A stretch of 64,000 nt of DNA from Marinilongibacter aquaticus (GCF_020149935.1 NZ_CP083757.1:1612001-1676000); one strand, 5' to 3'. Shown: positions 1 to 7,431, numbered from the stretch's first letter. The notes: generated from the sequence alone by a model not told the origin. Translations and numbers: made by a program.

Positions 1-361
1 GCGGATCGCAAAACTCTTCGATATTGCCGCAGATGGAGCACACCACATGGCTATGTTGTTTCCGTCCGATTGCTTTCTCGTACCGAGCGGCCAATCCATC
101 GGCAAACTGATGGCGAATGACCAAACCCAATTCGACGAACAAATCGAGCACATTGTAAATTGTGGCCCGACTCACCGAAAAGTTTTTGTTGTGCAAGCTT
201 TCCATAAACGTATCCACATCGAAATGGTCGTCTCGGGCGTATATTTCTTCCAAAATCCGGTAACGCTCTACCGTTTTCCGCAACCGCATATGATTGAGCC
301 TGGACTCCAAAACCTGCCGTGCCAAATTATATGCTTTCTGATTGTGTTGATTCAATGCCAT
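1..361 (-). CDS. fur: Fur family metal-responsive repressor (3' end cut by window edge)
   Basis: The visible 120 residues are the N-terminal two thirds of a Fur-type regulator, which represses iron-uptake genes when loaded with ferrous iron. The winged-helix recognition segment is seen around residues 60-80 (VSRATIYNVLDLF), followed by the metal/dimer region with H103, H105, C108 and C111 (HSHVVCSICG), matching the H-x-H-x2-C-x2-C pattern of the family. The start is the ATG at 361, three bases after the stop of the upstream PepSY gene, so the two are probably cotranscribed. The family is about 140-160 residues, so some 30-40 C-terminal residues lie outside the window. Zur or PerR specificity cannot be excluded from the visible part, but the PepSY and ferritin neighbours favour iron. 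Confidence 0.9.
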   Translation of the reverse strand, partial: MALNQHNQKAYNLARQVLESRLNHMRLRKTVERYRILEEIYARDDHFDVDTFMESLHNKNFSVSRATIYNVLDLFVELGLVIRHQFADGLAARYEKAIGRKQHSHVVCSICGNIEEFCDP

Positions 362-364
362 TTT

Positions 365-1531
365 TTATGTCGTCGCCAAACTTTCTTTTCTGTAGATTTC
401 TTTTCGTACTTCCACCTTCTCCTTCTTCCGTCGCCCCCACCAAATCATAAAGCCGGTCACGGGCAAACTCGCACAAGTCAGCGAAATCAAAAAGGCCAAT
501 ATTTTTCCCCAAATACCAAAAATTGCCCCGATATGGATATCGTAATTCATTCGCAACATTTTGTCGGCAAAATCCGCATCCTTCAATCTCCCGTACACAT
601 GGTCAACAGGAATTTCCTCTAATGTATACTGATCGAAATAACGGTAATCCGTAGACCAATATACGCCCGCTCGATTATTGGCATTCGCGGCCACCACGGC
701 ACTGTCCGATTCAACGGTATGCACCTCGATCGAGACCGCATGGGGATATTCCGATTTCATTATCTCCCACACCCTGTCCATAGGATCTCCGTCAACTGCA
801 ATCTGGGCAGCCAAATCCGAATGCGGCTCGGTATAACTCGTCGATTTTGTGCCGCCCATACCCTTATGCACGCCTTCGCGTAGCCAAGTGATGCCGAAAA
901 TCACACCCGTAAAGGCCAAAATAAAAGCCAACCACGCACTGTAGAAACCAAGGATATTGTGCAGGTCGTAATTTTTACGCTTCCATTTTGTGCTCTTTTT
1001 CCACCTGAACCAAAAGCGTTGTTTCGCAGCCGACCGATTCTTGGGCCACCACAGAATAATGCCACTTATCACCATCACTAAAAAGATCAGGGTTGAATAC
1101 GCGGTAAGCGGCTGTCCAATTTTGGGTGGCAACCAAAGGTAATAGTGGCCATTCAACACCCAACGGAAAAAACTCTTGTCCATGTTTTTCACCCGCAGGG
1201 TTTTGCCCGTATATGGATCATGAAAACTGATGAAATAATGGTCGGGATCGAAGCCAAAGAAAATGGCCTCTACATTGCGGTCTTTCCCAGGATAATTGAT
1301 GGCATGAAGGTGGTATTCGGGCAAACGCTTTTGGGCAATGTCGCGAAATGTGGATGGGGGCAAAACAGGTGCTCCTTCCTGAATGGTCGCGAAACGAAAA
1401 TCTTGAAAAGCATCCCGAATTTCCTCTTGAAATGCGTACAAGCAACCCGTGATACTGATGATAAAAACCACCAAACCGGTGGCCAGCCCCAGCCAAAGGT
1501 GTACTTTATTGACAATTTTCTTAAAACTCAT
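365..1531 (-). CDS. PepSY-associated TM helix protein, probable iron/siderophore reductase
   Basis: A 388-residue inner-membrane protein with four predicted membrane helices (about 12-34, 142-162, 191-216 and 343-365) and a periplasmic PepSY-like region in the two loops. Histidines near the membrane faces (H11, H129, H191, H333) are candidate heme or metal ligands, as expected for the PepSY_TM family, members of which reduce ferric siderophores. The gene precedes fur with a three-base gap, so an iron-regulated operon is likely. Two Fur-box-like inverted repeats lie in the 190 bases upstream of its start. Family assignment comes from fold and motif pattern; the substrate is inference. Confidence 0.85.
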   Translation of the reverse strand: MSFKKIVNKVHLWLGLATGLVVFIISITGCLYAFQEEIRDAFQDFRFATIQEGAPVLPPSTFRDIAQKRLPEYHLHAINYPGKDRNVEAIFFGFDPDHYFISFHDPYTGKTLRVKNMDKSFFRWVLNGHYYLWLPPKIGQPLTAYSTLIFLVMVISGIILWWPKNRSAAKQRFWFRWKKSTKWKRKNYDLHNILGFYSAWLAFILAFTGVIFGITWLREGVHKGMGGTKSTSYTEPHSDLAAQIAVDGDPMDRVWEIMKSEYPHAVSIEVHTVESDSAVVAANANNRAGVYWSTDYRYFDQYTLEEIPVDHVYGRLKDADFADKMLRMNYDIHIGAIFGIWGKILAFLISLTCASLPVTGFMIWWGRRKKEKVEVRKEIYRKESLATT

Positions 1532-1612
1532 TCCTCTCCAATTATACTGAACCTGTAAAAGATTAGCCCAAAAAATCTAAACACCCGAATACGTATAAGT
1601 CAATTCGTTTTT

Positions 1613-1631
1613 ATTTAGACTTATTTTAAAT
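1613..1631. promoter_or_regulatory. Candidate Fur box 1 (9-1-9 inverted repeat)
   Basis: ATTTAGACT-T-ATTTTAAAT. Against an ideal ATTTAGAAT-N-ATTCTAAAT each half has one mismatch. It sits about 80 bases upstream of the PepSY-fur operon start. The 9-1-9 symmetry resembles the classical Fur operator architecture; the assignment to Fur is inference from the gene next door. Confidence 0.5.
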
Positions 1632-1671
1632 TGATGCAAACATAAACGCAAAATCGCTCACAAGCAATCCT

Positions 1672-1690
1672 ATTTAGAATTAATTTAAAT
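1672..1690. promoter_or_regulatory. Candidate Fur box 2 (9-1-9 inverted repeat)
   Basis: ATTTAGAAT-T-AATTTAAAT: the left half is a perfect match to the motif, the right half has two mismatches. It lies between the divergent PepSY gene and the small hypothetical gene that begins near 1723 and could serve both. Confidence 0.45.
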
Positions 1691-1722
1691 AAACTTTAGG
1701 ATTTGCTTTTTCATTCGTATTT

Positions 1723-2097
1723 TTGAGCCCTAATCGAAAGGAATTGAGCAGAAGTACGACATCTTTATTCGAAACCACTGTGGGAAAATCTTGGCAATGC
1801 GACCTTACCGAAAAGGTTTTCATTGCATTCAAACAGTACCAGTTTGCCGTTTCGGTAGGTGAATTGCGGAAACTAAAGAACAGGCTGATCGCTTTGGATA
1901 TCGACGGCATGATTTTCGATCTTTCCGACGATTGTGATTTTCACTCTTTCGACCTCCCCCAATTTCAAACCCACATTAAATTGAGCCTTTGCGAGCTTAT
2001 CCAACTTCGCGATTTGTTTGAAGGCACTTGGTTTGCAATCGAACTCATTCACATGTGCCACGATATTTTGGGCGACTATCGCGTACAAAAAGCGTAG
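1723..2097 (+). CDS. Hypothetical protein, 124 residues
   Basis: A small open frame between fur/PepSY and ferritin. There is no ATG in the first 60 codons; the first possible starts are TTG at 1723 or 1744, so the true start is uncertain. The product looks like a soluble acidic protein with two similar hydrophobic/charged segments (FIAFKQYQFAVSVGELRKL and HIKLSLCELIQLRDLF). This faintly recalls small Bacteroidota proteins of the DUF6686 type but without their cysteine pairs, so no family is assigned. Flanking by candidate Fur boxes and by ferritin suggests an iron-linked role, which is inference only. Confidence 0.5.
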   Translation: MSPNRKELSRSTTSLFETTVGKSWQCDLTEKVFIAFKQYQFAVSVGELRKLKNRLIALDIDGMIFDLSDDCDFHSFDLPQFQTHIKLSLCELIQLRDLFEGTWFAIELIHMCHDILGDYRVQKA

Positions 2098-2190
2098 TCA
2101 TTTTACTTCGTCGATTCTGGGGGCACATGACAGGCCATATTTCATTTTGCCCAAAACTGTCCATCTCATATCTCAAACCCTGCACTAATT

Positions 2191-2207
2191 TTATTTAATC
2201 TAAATAA
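2191..2207. promoter_or_regulatory. Perfect 7-3-7 palindrome upstream of ferritin
   Basis: TTATTTA-ATC-TAAATAA, arms perfectly complementary, immediately left of candidate Fur box 3. Possibly a second binding site of the same or another metal regulator controlling ferritin. Confidence 0.4.
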
Positions 2208-2208
2208 T

Positions 2209-2227
2209 ATATTGAATCATTCTAAAT
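2209..2227. promoter_or_regulatory. Candidate Fur box 3 upstream of ferritin
   Basis: ATATTGAAT-C-ATTCTAAAT: the right half matches the ideal motif exactly, the left half has two mismatches. It lies 85 bases before the chosen ferritin start. Together with boxes 1 and 2 it defines a shared local motif. Confidence 0.45.
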
Positions 2228-2312
2228 ATCTGAATATTAGCACTTTGAGCAAACTTTAAGCTCTCCATTTCGGTTGTATAGGCAAATGAAAATGGAAAAC
2301 AATTTAGATATG

Positions 2313-2831
2313 AAAGATTTATTGAGAAAGGAAACTTCGCTGTCATCAGAACTCGAAGAGATGTTGAACAAGCAGTCTAAAATGGAAGCCACTGCATCGA
2401 ATAAATATTTGGCCATGGCCTCTTGGTTGGAAGTGAACGGCTTCTTGCATGCGGCCGAATATTTGTACAAACAAGCCGAAGAAGAGCGTGAGCATTTCTT
2501 GAAATTGTTCAAATATATAAATGAAGTAGGCGGCGTAGCCCTTACACCCTCAATCGACCAAGTAAAAGTGGACTACAGCTCCATTCGTGAGGTATTTGAC
2601 ACCGCATTGGAAAGTGAGATCACTGTAACGAAATCGATCAACAAGATCGTGGCCAAATGCCGTGAACTGAATGATTTTGCCACAGAGGAATTTATGATGT
2701 GGTATGTAAACGAACAGCGTGAAGAAGAAGCCAATGCCCGTCGAGCTCTTGAGCTTTTCGACCTTATCGATGTCGACGGTGAAAGCGGAAAATTCCTGTT
2801 GGACAAAGAAATAGGCCATATCGGTGCGTAA
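2313..2831 (+). CDS. ftnA: Ferritin (non-heme, bacterial Ftn type)
   Basis: Iron-storage protein that oxidises ferrous iron and deposits it in a 24-subunit shell. Ferroxidase residues are visible: E26 in MEATAS, Y33, E59 and H62 (ExxH), E103, and Q136 with E139/E140 (QxxEE). I chose the ATG at 2313, giving 172 residues and the family-like beginning MKDLLRKETS. In-frame ATGs at 2286 and 2292 would add nine or seven residues. The gene is preceded by a palindrome and a Fur-box-like repeat and followed by a strong terminator, so it is probably monocistronic and iron-regulated. The fold assignment is secure; the sense of regulation (repression or activation by Fur) cannot be told. Confidence 0.92.
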   Translation, partial: KDLLRKETSLSSELEEMLNKQSKMEATASNKYLAMASWLEVNGFLHAAEYLYKQAEEEREHFLKLFKYINEVGGVALTPSIDQVKVDYSSIREVFDTALESEITVTKSINKIVAKCRELNDFATEEFMMWYVNEQREEEANARRALELFDLIDVDGESGKFLLDKEIGHIGA

Positions 2832-2852
2832 GGCATCAGGCCAATAAGAAAG

Positions 2853-2886
2853 TCCCAGAGGCAAACGCCATCTGGGATTTTTTTTA
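2853..2886 (+). terminator. Rho-independent terminator after ferritin
   Basis: Stem TCCCAGA (2853-2859) / TCTGGGA (2871-2877), 11-base loop, then an uninterrupted T-rich run to 2886. Confidence 0.85.
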
Positions 2887-2907
2887 TTCTAAATCGCAAA
2901 AAAAACA

Positions 2908-3405
2908 TCATTGAGGCTTTTCGAGCACCACAATATCAAAGGCAAATTCGTTCTTCTCATTGGCTTCGAAATGCCGGCTTTCCGCGGCTGTCCAACCTTT
3001 CAAAAGCGATAAATCAAAAAAAGCATCGGCATCTGGCTTGGCTTGCACTCTGGTCAAATACACGCGGTCGGTATGCGGCAAAGCCAATGCGTAAATCTGG
3101 GCACCGCCGATAATAAACACTTCGTCGTTTCCCGATTTGCTTTTAGCCAGAGCCAATGCTTCTGTCAAGGATTGCACCACAAAAGCCCCTTCGATTTCCA
3201 AGGCCTCGTTTCTACTGATCACAATATTGTGTCTTTGGGGCAAAGGCCGCCCAATAGAATCAAAGGTTTTGCGGCCCATAATTATACTGTGCCCCGAACT
3301 CAATTTCTTGAAATTCTTCAAATCATCCGACAATCTCCAAATCAACTGATTGTCTTTTCCAATGGCCCCATTCTCGGCCACCGCCACTAGTATCGAAACT
3401 CTCAT
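2908..3405 (-). CDS. folA: Dihydrofolate reductase
   Basis: Reduces dihydrofolate to tetrahydrofolate with NADPH in the cytoplasm, supporting thymidylate, purine and methionine synthesis. At 165 residues it has the usual chromosomal length. Visible signatures: the N-terminal strand ILVAVAENGAIG, W23 and the catalytic acid D28 in WRLSDDL, GRKTFDSIGRPLP in the NADPH-binding part, and VFIIGGAQIY near residues 95-105. The start ATG at 3405 is only five bases downstream of a good -7 element, suggesting a near-leaderless mRNA. It stands alone; thyA, its usual partner, is not here. Confidence 0.96.
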   Translation of the reverse strand: MRVSILVAVAENGAIGKDNQLIWRLSDDLKNFKKLSSGHSIIMGRKTFDSIGRPLPQRHNIVISRNEALEIEGAFVVQSLTEALALAKSKSGNDEVFIIGGAQIYALALPHTDRVYLTRVQAKPDADAFFDLSLLKGWTAAESRHFEANEKNEFAFDIVVLEKPQ

Positions 3406-3410
3406 GATAT

Positions 3411-3418
3411 CAAAGATA
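3411..3418 (-). promoter_or_regulatory. Bacteroidota -7 promoter element of folA
   Basis: TATCTTTG on the minus strand fits TAnnTTTG exactly. Its distal G is five bases from the folA ATG, which places the predicted transcription start at or next to the start codon. Confidence 0.55.
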
Positions 3419-3492
3419 AAACATTCGAAAGAGATAACTGCCTGCCCTACCCATGAAACATCCGAGCCGCCTTCTCCACACTCAAAATTTCT

Positions 3493-4404
3493 TTAAAACA
3501 TTCTGCTCAGATTGACATTAAAGCCATTTCTGATTTGCAGTTCTCCCCCACTCAAATTTTGCGAAAGCGGTACTTGTGCAGCCAAATTCAGGGCATACTT
3601 ACCGAAATACACATTCACGCCCCCGTTTGCTGCCAAATAGCCTCCTCCCGTGTTTTCGTTACGTTTTCCATATTGGACATCCTGTTTCTTCCACTCTCCA
3701 AAAAGGCCCAAATTGGGCATAATGTTCACATTGCCCCAATAAATTGACTTAAAAGCCAGCACACTGGTACGCCATTGATTGGCAAATTTATACTCCTGAC
3801 CGTTCGTCCCGTTTAATTTGTACATGGCATTCAGGTTCAAACCCGATTGCCTCCATTTCAAAGTATAGATGGCATTGATCGGAATATCCCACGAGCCCGT
3901 GCCCAATTGAAAATTGGCGTTGGCCACTTCCAAGGCTTCGTATTGATCGTAACGAAATTGCCCCGTAGGGGCTTTTACGCCAAAACCGAGCAGCAAACTG
4001 TGGTTTATTTTCCGAACTTTCACCGTATCCGTAAACGTATTGATGAGGTTGTAATGCACCAACACGCTCAGGTCGCCCAAGCCCGTTTTTTTACTTACAA
4101 AACCATCGGCCAAACGCTCTTGTTGATTTTGGTGCACGGGAGCAAAAAACAACACTTGTGTTTTTTTCATCGGATACAACCTTCCCCAAAGTTCTACGGT
4201 GTGAAAATCTTCCCGTGTTTTGAGGAGTTTACTGCTGATATGAGAATCGTAACTCTGTTGTTTGTAACGTATGCCCATAAATTGCATGTGCGATTGCGGT
4301 AAAATACCGAAAAACGACCCGCCATTGTTGCATCCGCAGATGTCACAGGCCAAACTTTGACTGGCCCAAAAAATAGATATAATAAAGGTTATTCGAAATT
4401 TCAT
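3493..4404 (-). CDS. Outer-membrane beta-barrel-like protein with CDICGC N-terminus
   Basis: A 303-residue exported protein. A signal peptide (about 1-19) is followed directly by a CDICGC motif, so the mature protein starts with a cysteine cluster. The rest alternates amphipathic strands typical of a transporter-like outer-membrane barrel and ends in NLSRMF with a terminal aromatic residue. It follows the MbnH-like gene by five bases and is last in the MbnP operon. The context and the cysteine cluster suggest a role in handling copper or another soft metal at the outer membrane. I do not know a named family for it; the barrel topology is inferred from sequence texture. Confidence 0.75.
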   Translation of the reverse strand: MKFRITFIISIFWASQSLACDICGCNNGGSFFGILPQSHMQFMGIRYKQQSYDSHISSKLLKTREDFHTVELWGRLYPMKKTQVLFFAPVHQNQQERLADGFVSKKTGLGDLSVLVHYNLINTFTDTVKVRKINHSLLLGFGVKAPTGQFRYDQYEALEVANANFQLGTGSWDIPINAIYTLKWRQSGLNLNAMYKLNGTNGQEYKFANQWRTSVLAFKSIYWGNVNIMPNLGLFGEWKKQDVQYGKRNENTGGGYLAANGGVNVYFGKYALNLAAQVPLSQNLSGGELQIRNGFNVNLSRMF

Positions 4405-4409
4405 TTCAT

Positions 4410-5462
4410 TTAAGGTGCTGAAAATTTAGGGTTACGAATGAACGACTCGTCGTTCAGGGTCGCCAAAAAAGCCAATAAATCCTGTTTGTCCTGATCACTG
4501 AGCGGGATGCCCAAACTGGCATTCTGTTTCAATGCCGGATCCAGGTTTTCCGTATCCATCACTCCTTCTGAATAATGATCGAGCACTTCTTCCAAAGTAT
4601 TGAAGCGGCCATCGTGCATATACGGAAACGTATATTTCAAGTTCCGTAAACTCGGCACTTTGAATTTGTACTTGTCGCTTTCAATTTCAGTAATATCGTA
4701 TCTTCCGTAATCGGGATCGCGGTCGAACACCTCCAAACCGTTGTTGCGGTACGATCCATCGGTAAACAAATCCGAAGCATGGCAGGTTGCACATTTGGCT
4801 TGATAGAGCTTCAAGCCAGCCATTTCAGAAGCCGATAAACTGACACCGTTTTCCTGCCTTATATACTGATCGTACTTTGCGTTGTCCGAAATCAAAGCGT
4901 TCATGAATTGGCTCAAGGCCTTTAAAAAGCGATCGCTGGTGATCTCTTTTGTACCAAAAGCATTTTCGAATAAATCCGGATACTTCTCGTCTTTTTCCAG
5001 TTTCTCCATGATGGAAACCAAACTCTCGTCCATTTCCTGAGGATTTGTAATCGGCACAATCGGAAACAAATCCAGATTGAAGACTCCACCATCCCAAAGA
5101 AAAGATTTCATAAACGCCGTATTCTGTACTGCGGGAGCATTTCTCCTTCCAATTTGGCCATCAATCCCGTGGCTTAGGGCGTGTCCGTGATGCGTAAACG
5201 CATAGTACTGATTGTGGCATTCCGCACAACTGATGGTATTGTCTCGAGAAAGCCTTGAATCGTAAAACAACTTTCGCCCCAATTGAAAACCTGCTTCGGT
5301 TTCTTCATTTTTCGAGAAATCGTATACGGCATTGGGGAAATTCTCGGGTTGATAGAACAAAGGCTTATCTGGTTCCGGTTCGGCAGGGGCCGACGAGCCT
5401 CCACAGCTCGCCAACACCACTGCCAAAACAGAAAATACAATATTTGTGATCTTAAAATACAT
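4410..5462 (-). CDS. MbnH/MauG-like diheme cytochrome c peroxidase family lipoprotein
   Basis: A 350-residue periplasmic lipoprotein (lipobox ending at C20). Two c-type heme sites are seen: CAECH at 79-83 and CATCH at 224-228. The SLRN...PYMHDGRF segment around 271-287 is the distal part of the second domain in this family. Known relatives either reduce peroxide (CcpA), oxidise tryptophan of a partner (MauG), or, when encoded beside MbnP, convert a tryptophan of MbnP to kynurenine to make a copper site (MbnH). Its start codon overlaps the stop of the MbnP-like gene by one base (TAATG), so translation is coupled. The MbnH role is therefore favoured, but peroxidase activity is not excluded. Confidence 0.85.
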   Translation of the reverse strand: MYFKITNIVFSVLAVVLASCGGSSAPAEPEPDKPLFYQPENFPNAVYDFSKNEETEAGFQLGRKLFYDSRLSRDNTISCAECHNQYYAFTHHGHALSHGIDGQIGRRNAPAVQNTAFMKSFLWDGGVFNLDLFPIVPITNPQEMDESLVSIMEKLEKDEKYPDLFENAFGTKEITSDRFLKALSQFMNALISDNAKYDQYIRQENGVSLSASEMAGLKLYQAKCATCHASDLFTDGSYRNNGLEVFDRDPDYGRYDITEIESDKYKFKVPSLRNLKYTFPYMHDGRFNTLEEVLDHYSEGVMDTENLDPALKQNASLGIPLSDQDKQDLLAFLATLNDESFIRNPKFSAP

Positions 5463-6280
5463 TATTCAGCATGATGGTCATTGTGCACATGATCCACCAC
5501 AAATCCAGTTTTATAGTTGTCGGCTACCACAATACCCGAGGCCGGACTCATGCGAACAGGCATTTCATTCAATGAAAGCGTATTGGGGCCATCCATCACC
5601 GTCTTCAGGTCAAAAATCATATGCACTTCTGGGGCAATCTCGGCATTCACCGTAGCCATTTGGTCCATATTCAATGAAACGGTACGTAGGTTGTTCGCCG
5701 TTGCCGCTTCGTAACCGCCAAATCCACCAATGTGGTATTTGAAATCTTTATCTTCTGGATTATCCTTTACAATGGCCGCTGAACTTCCTTCCATTTTGAA
5801 GAAAATATAACCTGAATTCCAGGCCCACCACATATTGTCGTCACCATAGGATGCGGGATCCAAAACACCCGTTCTTTCTGATACATCGGTTACAGACTTC
5901 AAACTGTCCACGCCAATCATGAAACTAATTTGTGCATAATCTCCACCCGGCACATCTTTCAGTTCAATCACCTGACTGTTTTCGTCTTCCTCTTTGATCA
6001 AAAAATACTGATCTGGAAACTCAATCACCTGCCCGTCTGAACTTGTAAGTTTTAGGTTCGACACAAAATAATTCAAACGAGACACAGTATACACCTCGCC
6101 CGCGGTATTGGTGATTTCCGTTTGTCCCAAAACAATCTTATCCAAACCGGCTCTGTTGTCGAATTCCACGAAAACCGAATTGCTACCCGAGGCATCCACA
6201 TTTTCTTCCTTATCGCAGGAGTTCAAAAAAAACACGCCCAATAAAAGACTTACTACAAGAAGTTTACTACTATTTTTCAT
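5462..6280 (-). CDS. MbnP-family copper-binding lipoprotein
   Basis: A 272-residue lipoprotein (lipobox cysteine C22) of the MbnP family (TIGR04052-type), periplasmic or surface-exposed. The family hallmark is the tryptophan-rich MWWAWNSGYIFFKMEG segment at 150-165, with W151, W152 and W154. In characterised MbnP a tryptophan is oxidised to kynurenine by MbnH and helps bind copper. H183 and H220 are further candidate ligands. The C-terminus is histidine-rich (DHVHNDHHAE, H264/H266/H269/H270), which could bind metal by itself. It is first in a coupled operon with the diheme enzyme and the CDICGC protein. No methanobactin precursor or synthesis gene is visible nearby. Confidence 0.88.
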   Translation of the reverse strand: MKNSSKLLVVSLLLGVFFLNSCDKEENVDASGSNSVFVEFDNRAGLDKIVLGQTEITNTAGEVYTVSRLNYFVSNLKLTSSDGQVIEFPDQYFLIKEEDENSQVIELKDVPGGDYAQISFMIGVDSLKSVTDVSERTGVLDPASYGDDNMWWAWNSGYIFFKMEGSSAAIVKDNPEDKDFKYHIGGFGGYEAATANNLRTVSLNMDQMATVNAEIAPEVHMIFDLKTVMDGPNTLSLNEMPVRMSPASGIVVADNYKTGFVVDHVHNDHHAE

Positions 6281-6333
6281 TTAAAGTAAATACGTTAAAA
6301 TTTGGTGGTGCGTATATGCACACCGACAATTTC

Positions 6334-6354
6334 GTGCCGCTCTGTATGCGGCAC
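6334..6354. other. Perfect 7-bp hairpin in the spacer upstream of the MbnP operon
   Basis: GTGCCGC (6334-6340), seven-base loop, GCGGCAC (6348-6354). No T-run follows on either strand, so it is not a simple terminator. A second weak hairpin (GGTG/CACC, 6307-6324) sits beside it. Confidence 0.45.
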
Positions 6355-6360
6355 ATTTTC

Positions 6361-6386
6361 ATATACACGTATATTCCAGAATATAC
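6361..6386. promoter_or_regulatory. Two overlapping perfect palindromes, candidate operator
   Basis: ATATAC-AC-GTATAT (6361-6374) overlaps GTATATTC-CA-GAATATAC (6369-6386); both have perfectly matching arms. They sit 80-105 bases upstream of the MbnP-like start, in the spacer after the three-cysteine gene. Symmetry like this suggests a dimeric regulator; which one is unknown. Confidence 0.45.
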
Positions 6387-6450
6387 TGCACTGGCCATGC
6401 ATCTTCCCTCGTGAGGAAGGCATTGTTTCGGCGAAAGAAGCCGAATGAGA

Positions 6451-6852
6451 TTAGCTCAATACAGATTGCGGGGGATGAAAAACAGATGAAGAGTAGTTTT
6501 GCAAGAAAAATGGGTTTCTATAAAAGACCTTTTGGGCACGCTCTTCAAGCAAATGCCCTCTTTCTTCAAAAGCAAAGTGCACCGTACCCGACAGGCATTC
6601 AAATCCCAAAAGTTTATTGAAAAACTGCGTTTCGGCCTGACGCTCATCTTCTTGTTGAGCCGCTTTTATTTGCTTGGCCAGATAACATTTCCCATCGCAG
6701 TGCAATTCAGGAAACTCTTTATTCACACAATAATTCTTGATGATGAAATCTTTGCGAAGTTGGTAATTGATGAACAAAGTCGGTACAATCATGGCCTTCA
6801 GCCCCAAAATGGCCAAAAGTACAATTGCTCCGATTTGTTTTGTTGCTTTCAT
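6451..6852 (-). CDS. Small membrane-anchored protein with three conserved-type cysteines
   Basis: A 133-residue protein with one N-terminal membrane helix (about 8-28) followed by an exported NYCVNKEFPELHCDGKCYL segment carrying C42, C52 and C56. The HCDGKCYLAKQ pattern recurs in small uncharacterised Bacteroidota proteins. The ATG at 6852 is chosen; the preceding in-frame TTG would add three residues. It lies on the same strand as the MbnP operon, 170 bases upstream, and may be its first gene. The cysteines suggest metal or thiol chemistry, but no function is assigned. Confidence 0.7.
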   Translation of the reverse strand: MKATKQIGAIVLLAILGLKAMIVPTLFINYQLRKDFIIKNYCVNKEFPELHCDGKCYLAKQIKAAQQEDERQAETQFFNKLLGFECLSGTVHFAFEERGHLLEERAQKVFYRNPFFLQNYSSSVFHPPQSVLS

Positions 6853-6918
6853 AAGAAACAAAGATTCGCGACAAAGTTAAGTATGAAATTGCAGTTGTGT
6901 GCATTTATACACAAAAAA

Positions 6919-7431
6919 CTAGTTTTTGGGTTTCTTGTACAAAGGCACCGTGCTGCACGGCTCGCCAAACATGAGACTTTTGACCAAAGGTTGAAGCTTT
7001 CTAGCCAACTGTACATAGGCCGCTGCGGGCACCTCCAATTTGCTGCAACCCTTCACTACCACGCGTGCATCGCGATAAGGCTCCAAATCTATCACTTCGA
7101 TTTTCTCTGTGAATAAGTACTTTTCCAATTCTTCAAGGCTCCCGAAATACACTGTTTTGGCCACGGGATTCAAGCGTAAACCCAAAAGCATATAGGCCCA
7201 AGTGGGTACAATGGCGTCTGTCGAACAAAAAATGGCCACGTGCTTTCCCTTGTATTGCTCCCAATCGTGGGTTTTCAAAAAGTCGCGAAAATCCTTTTCT
7301 TTCAAGATCAACTCCATGAAAAGGTTGTCTTTCAAATCGTAAGCCACCCTATCGCCTTCTGGATAGTAATTTTCCAAATCTAAAGTGACCAAACCGCTAT
7401 TGGCCACGCGGTTGATAATTTCTCCTTCCAT
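6919..7431 (-). CDS. DUF2480 family protein
   Basis: A 170-residue cytoplasmic protein of the Bacteroidota-specific DUF2480 family, recognised by its MEGEIINRVANSGLVTLDLE beginning, the central HVAIFCSTDAIVPTWAYMLL segment and the VVVKGCSKLEVPAAAYVQLA C-terminal part. The function of the family is not established. It is separated by about 95 bases from the membrane-protein gene upstream and 66 bases from the next gene, so it may be transcribed alone or with either. Confidence 0.85.
   Translation of the reverse strand: MEGEIINRVANSGLVTLDLENYYPEGDRVAYDLKDNLFMELILKEKDFRDFLKTHDWEQYKGKHVAIFCSTDAIVPTWAYMLLGLRLNPVAKTVYFGSLEELEKYLFTEKIEVIDLEPYRDARVVVKGCSKLEVPAAAYVQLARKLQPLVKSLMFGEPCSTVPLYKKPKN

Noticed and set aside
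47-622. 191-codon plus-strand open frame
   Set aside because: Antisense to fur and the PepSY gene, with no recognisable features; the minus-strand genes have clear motifs.
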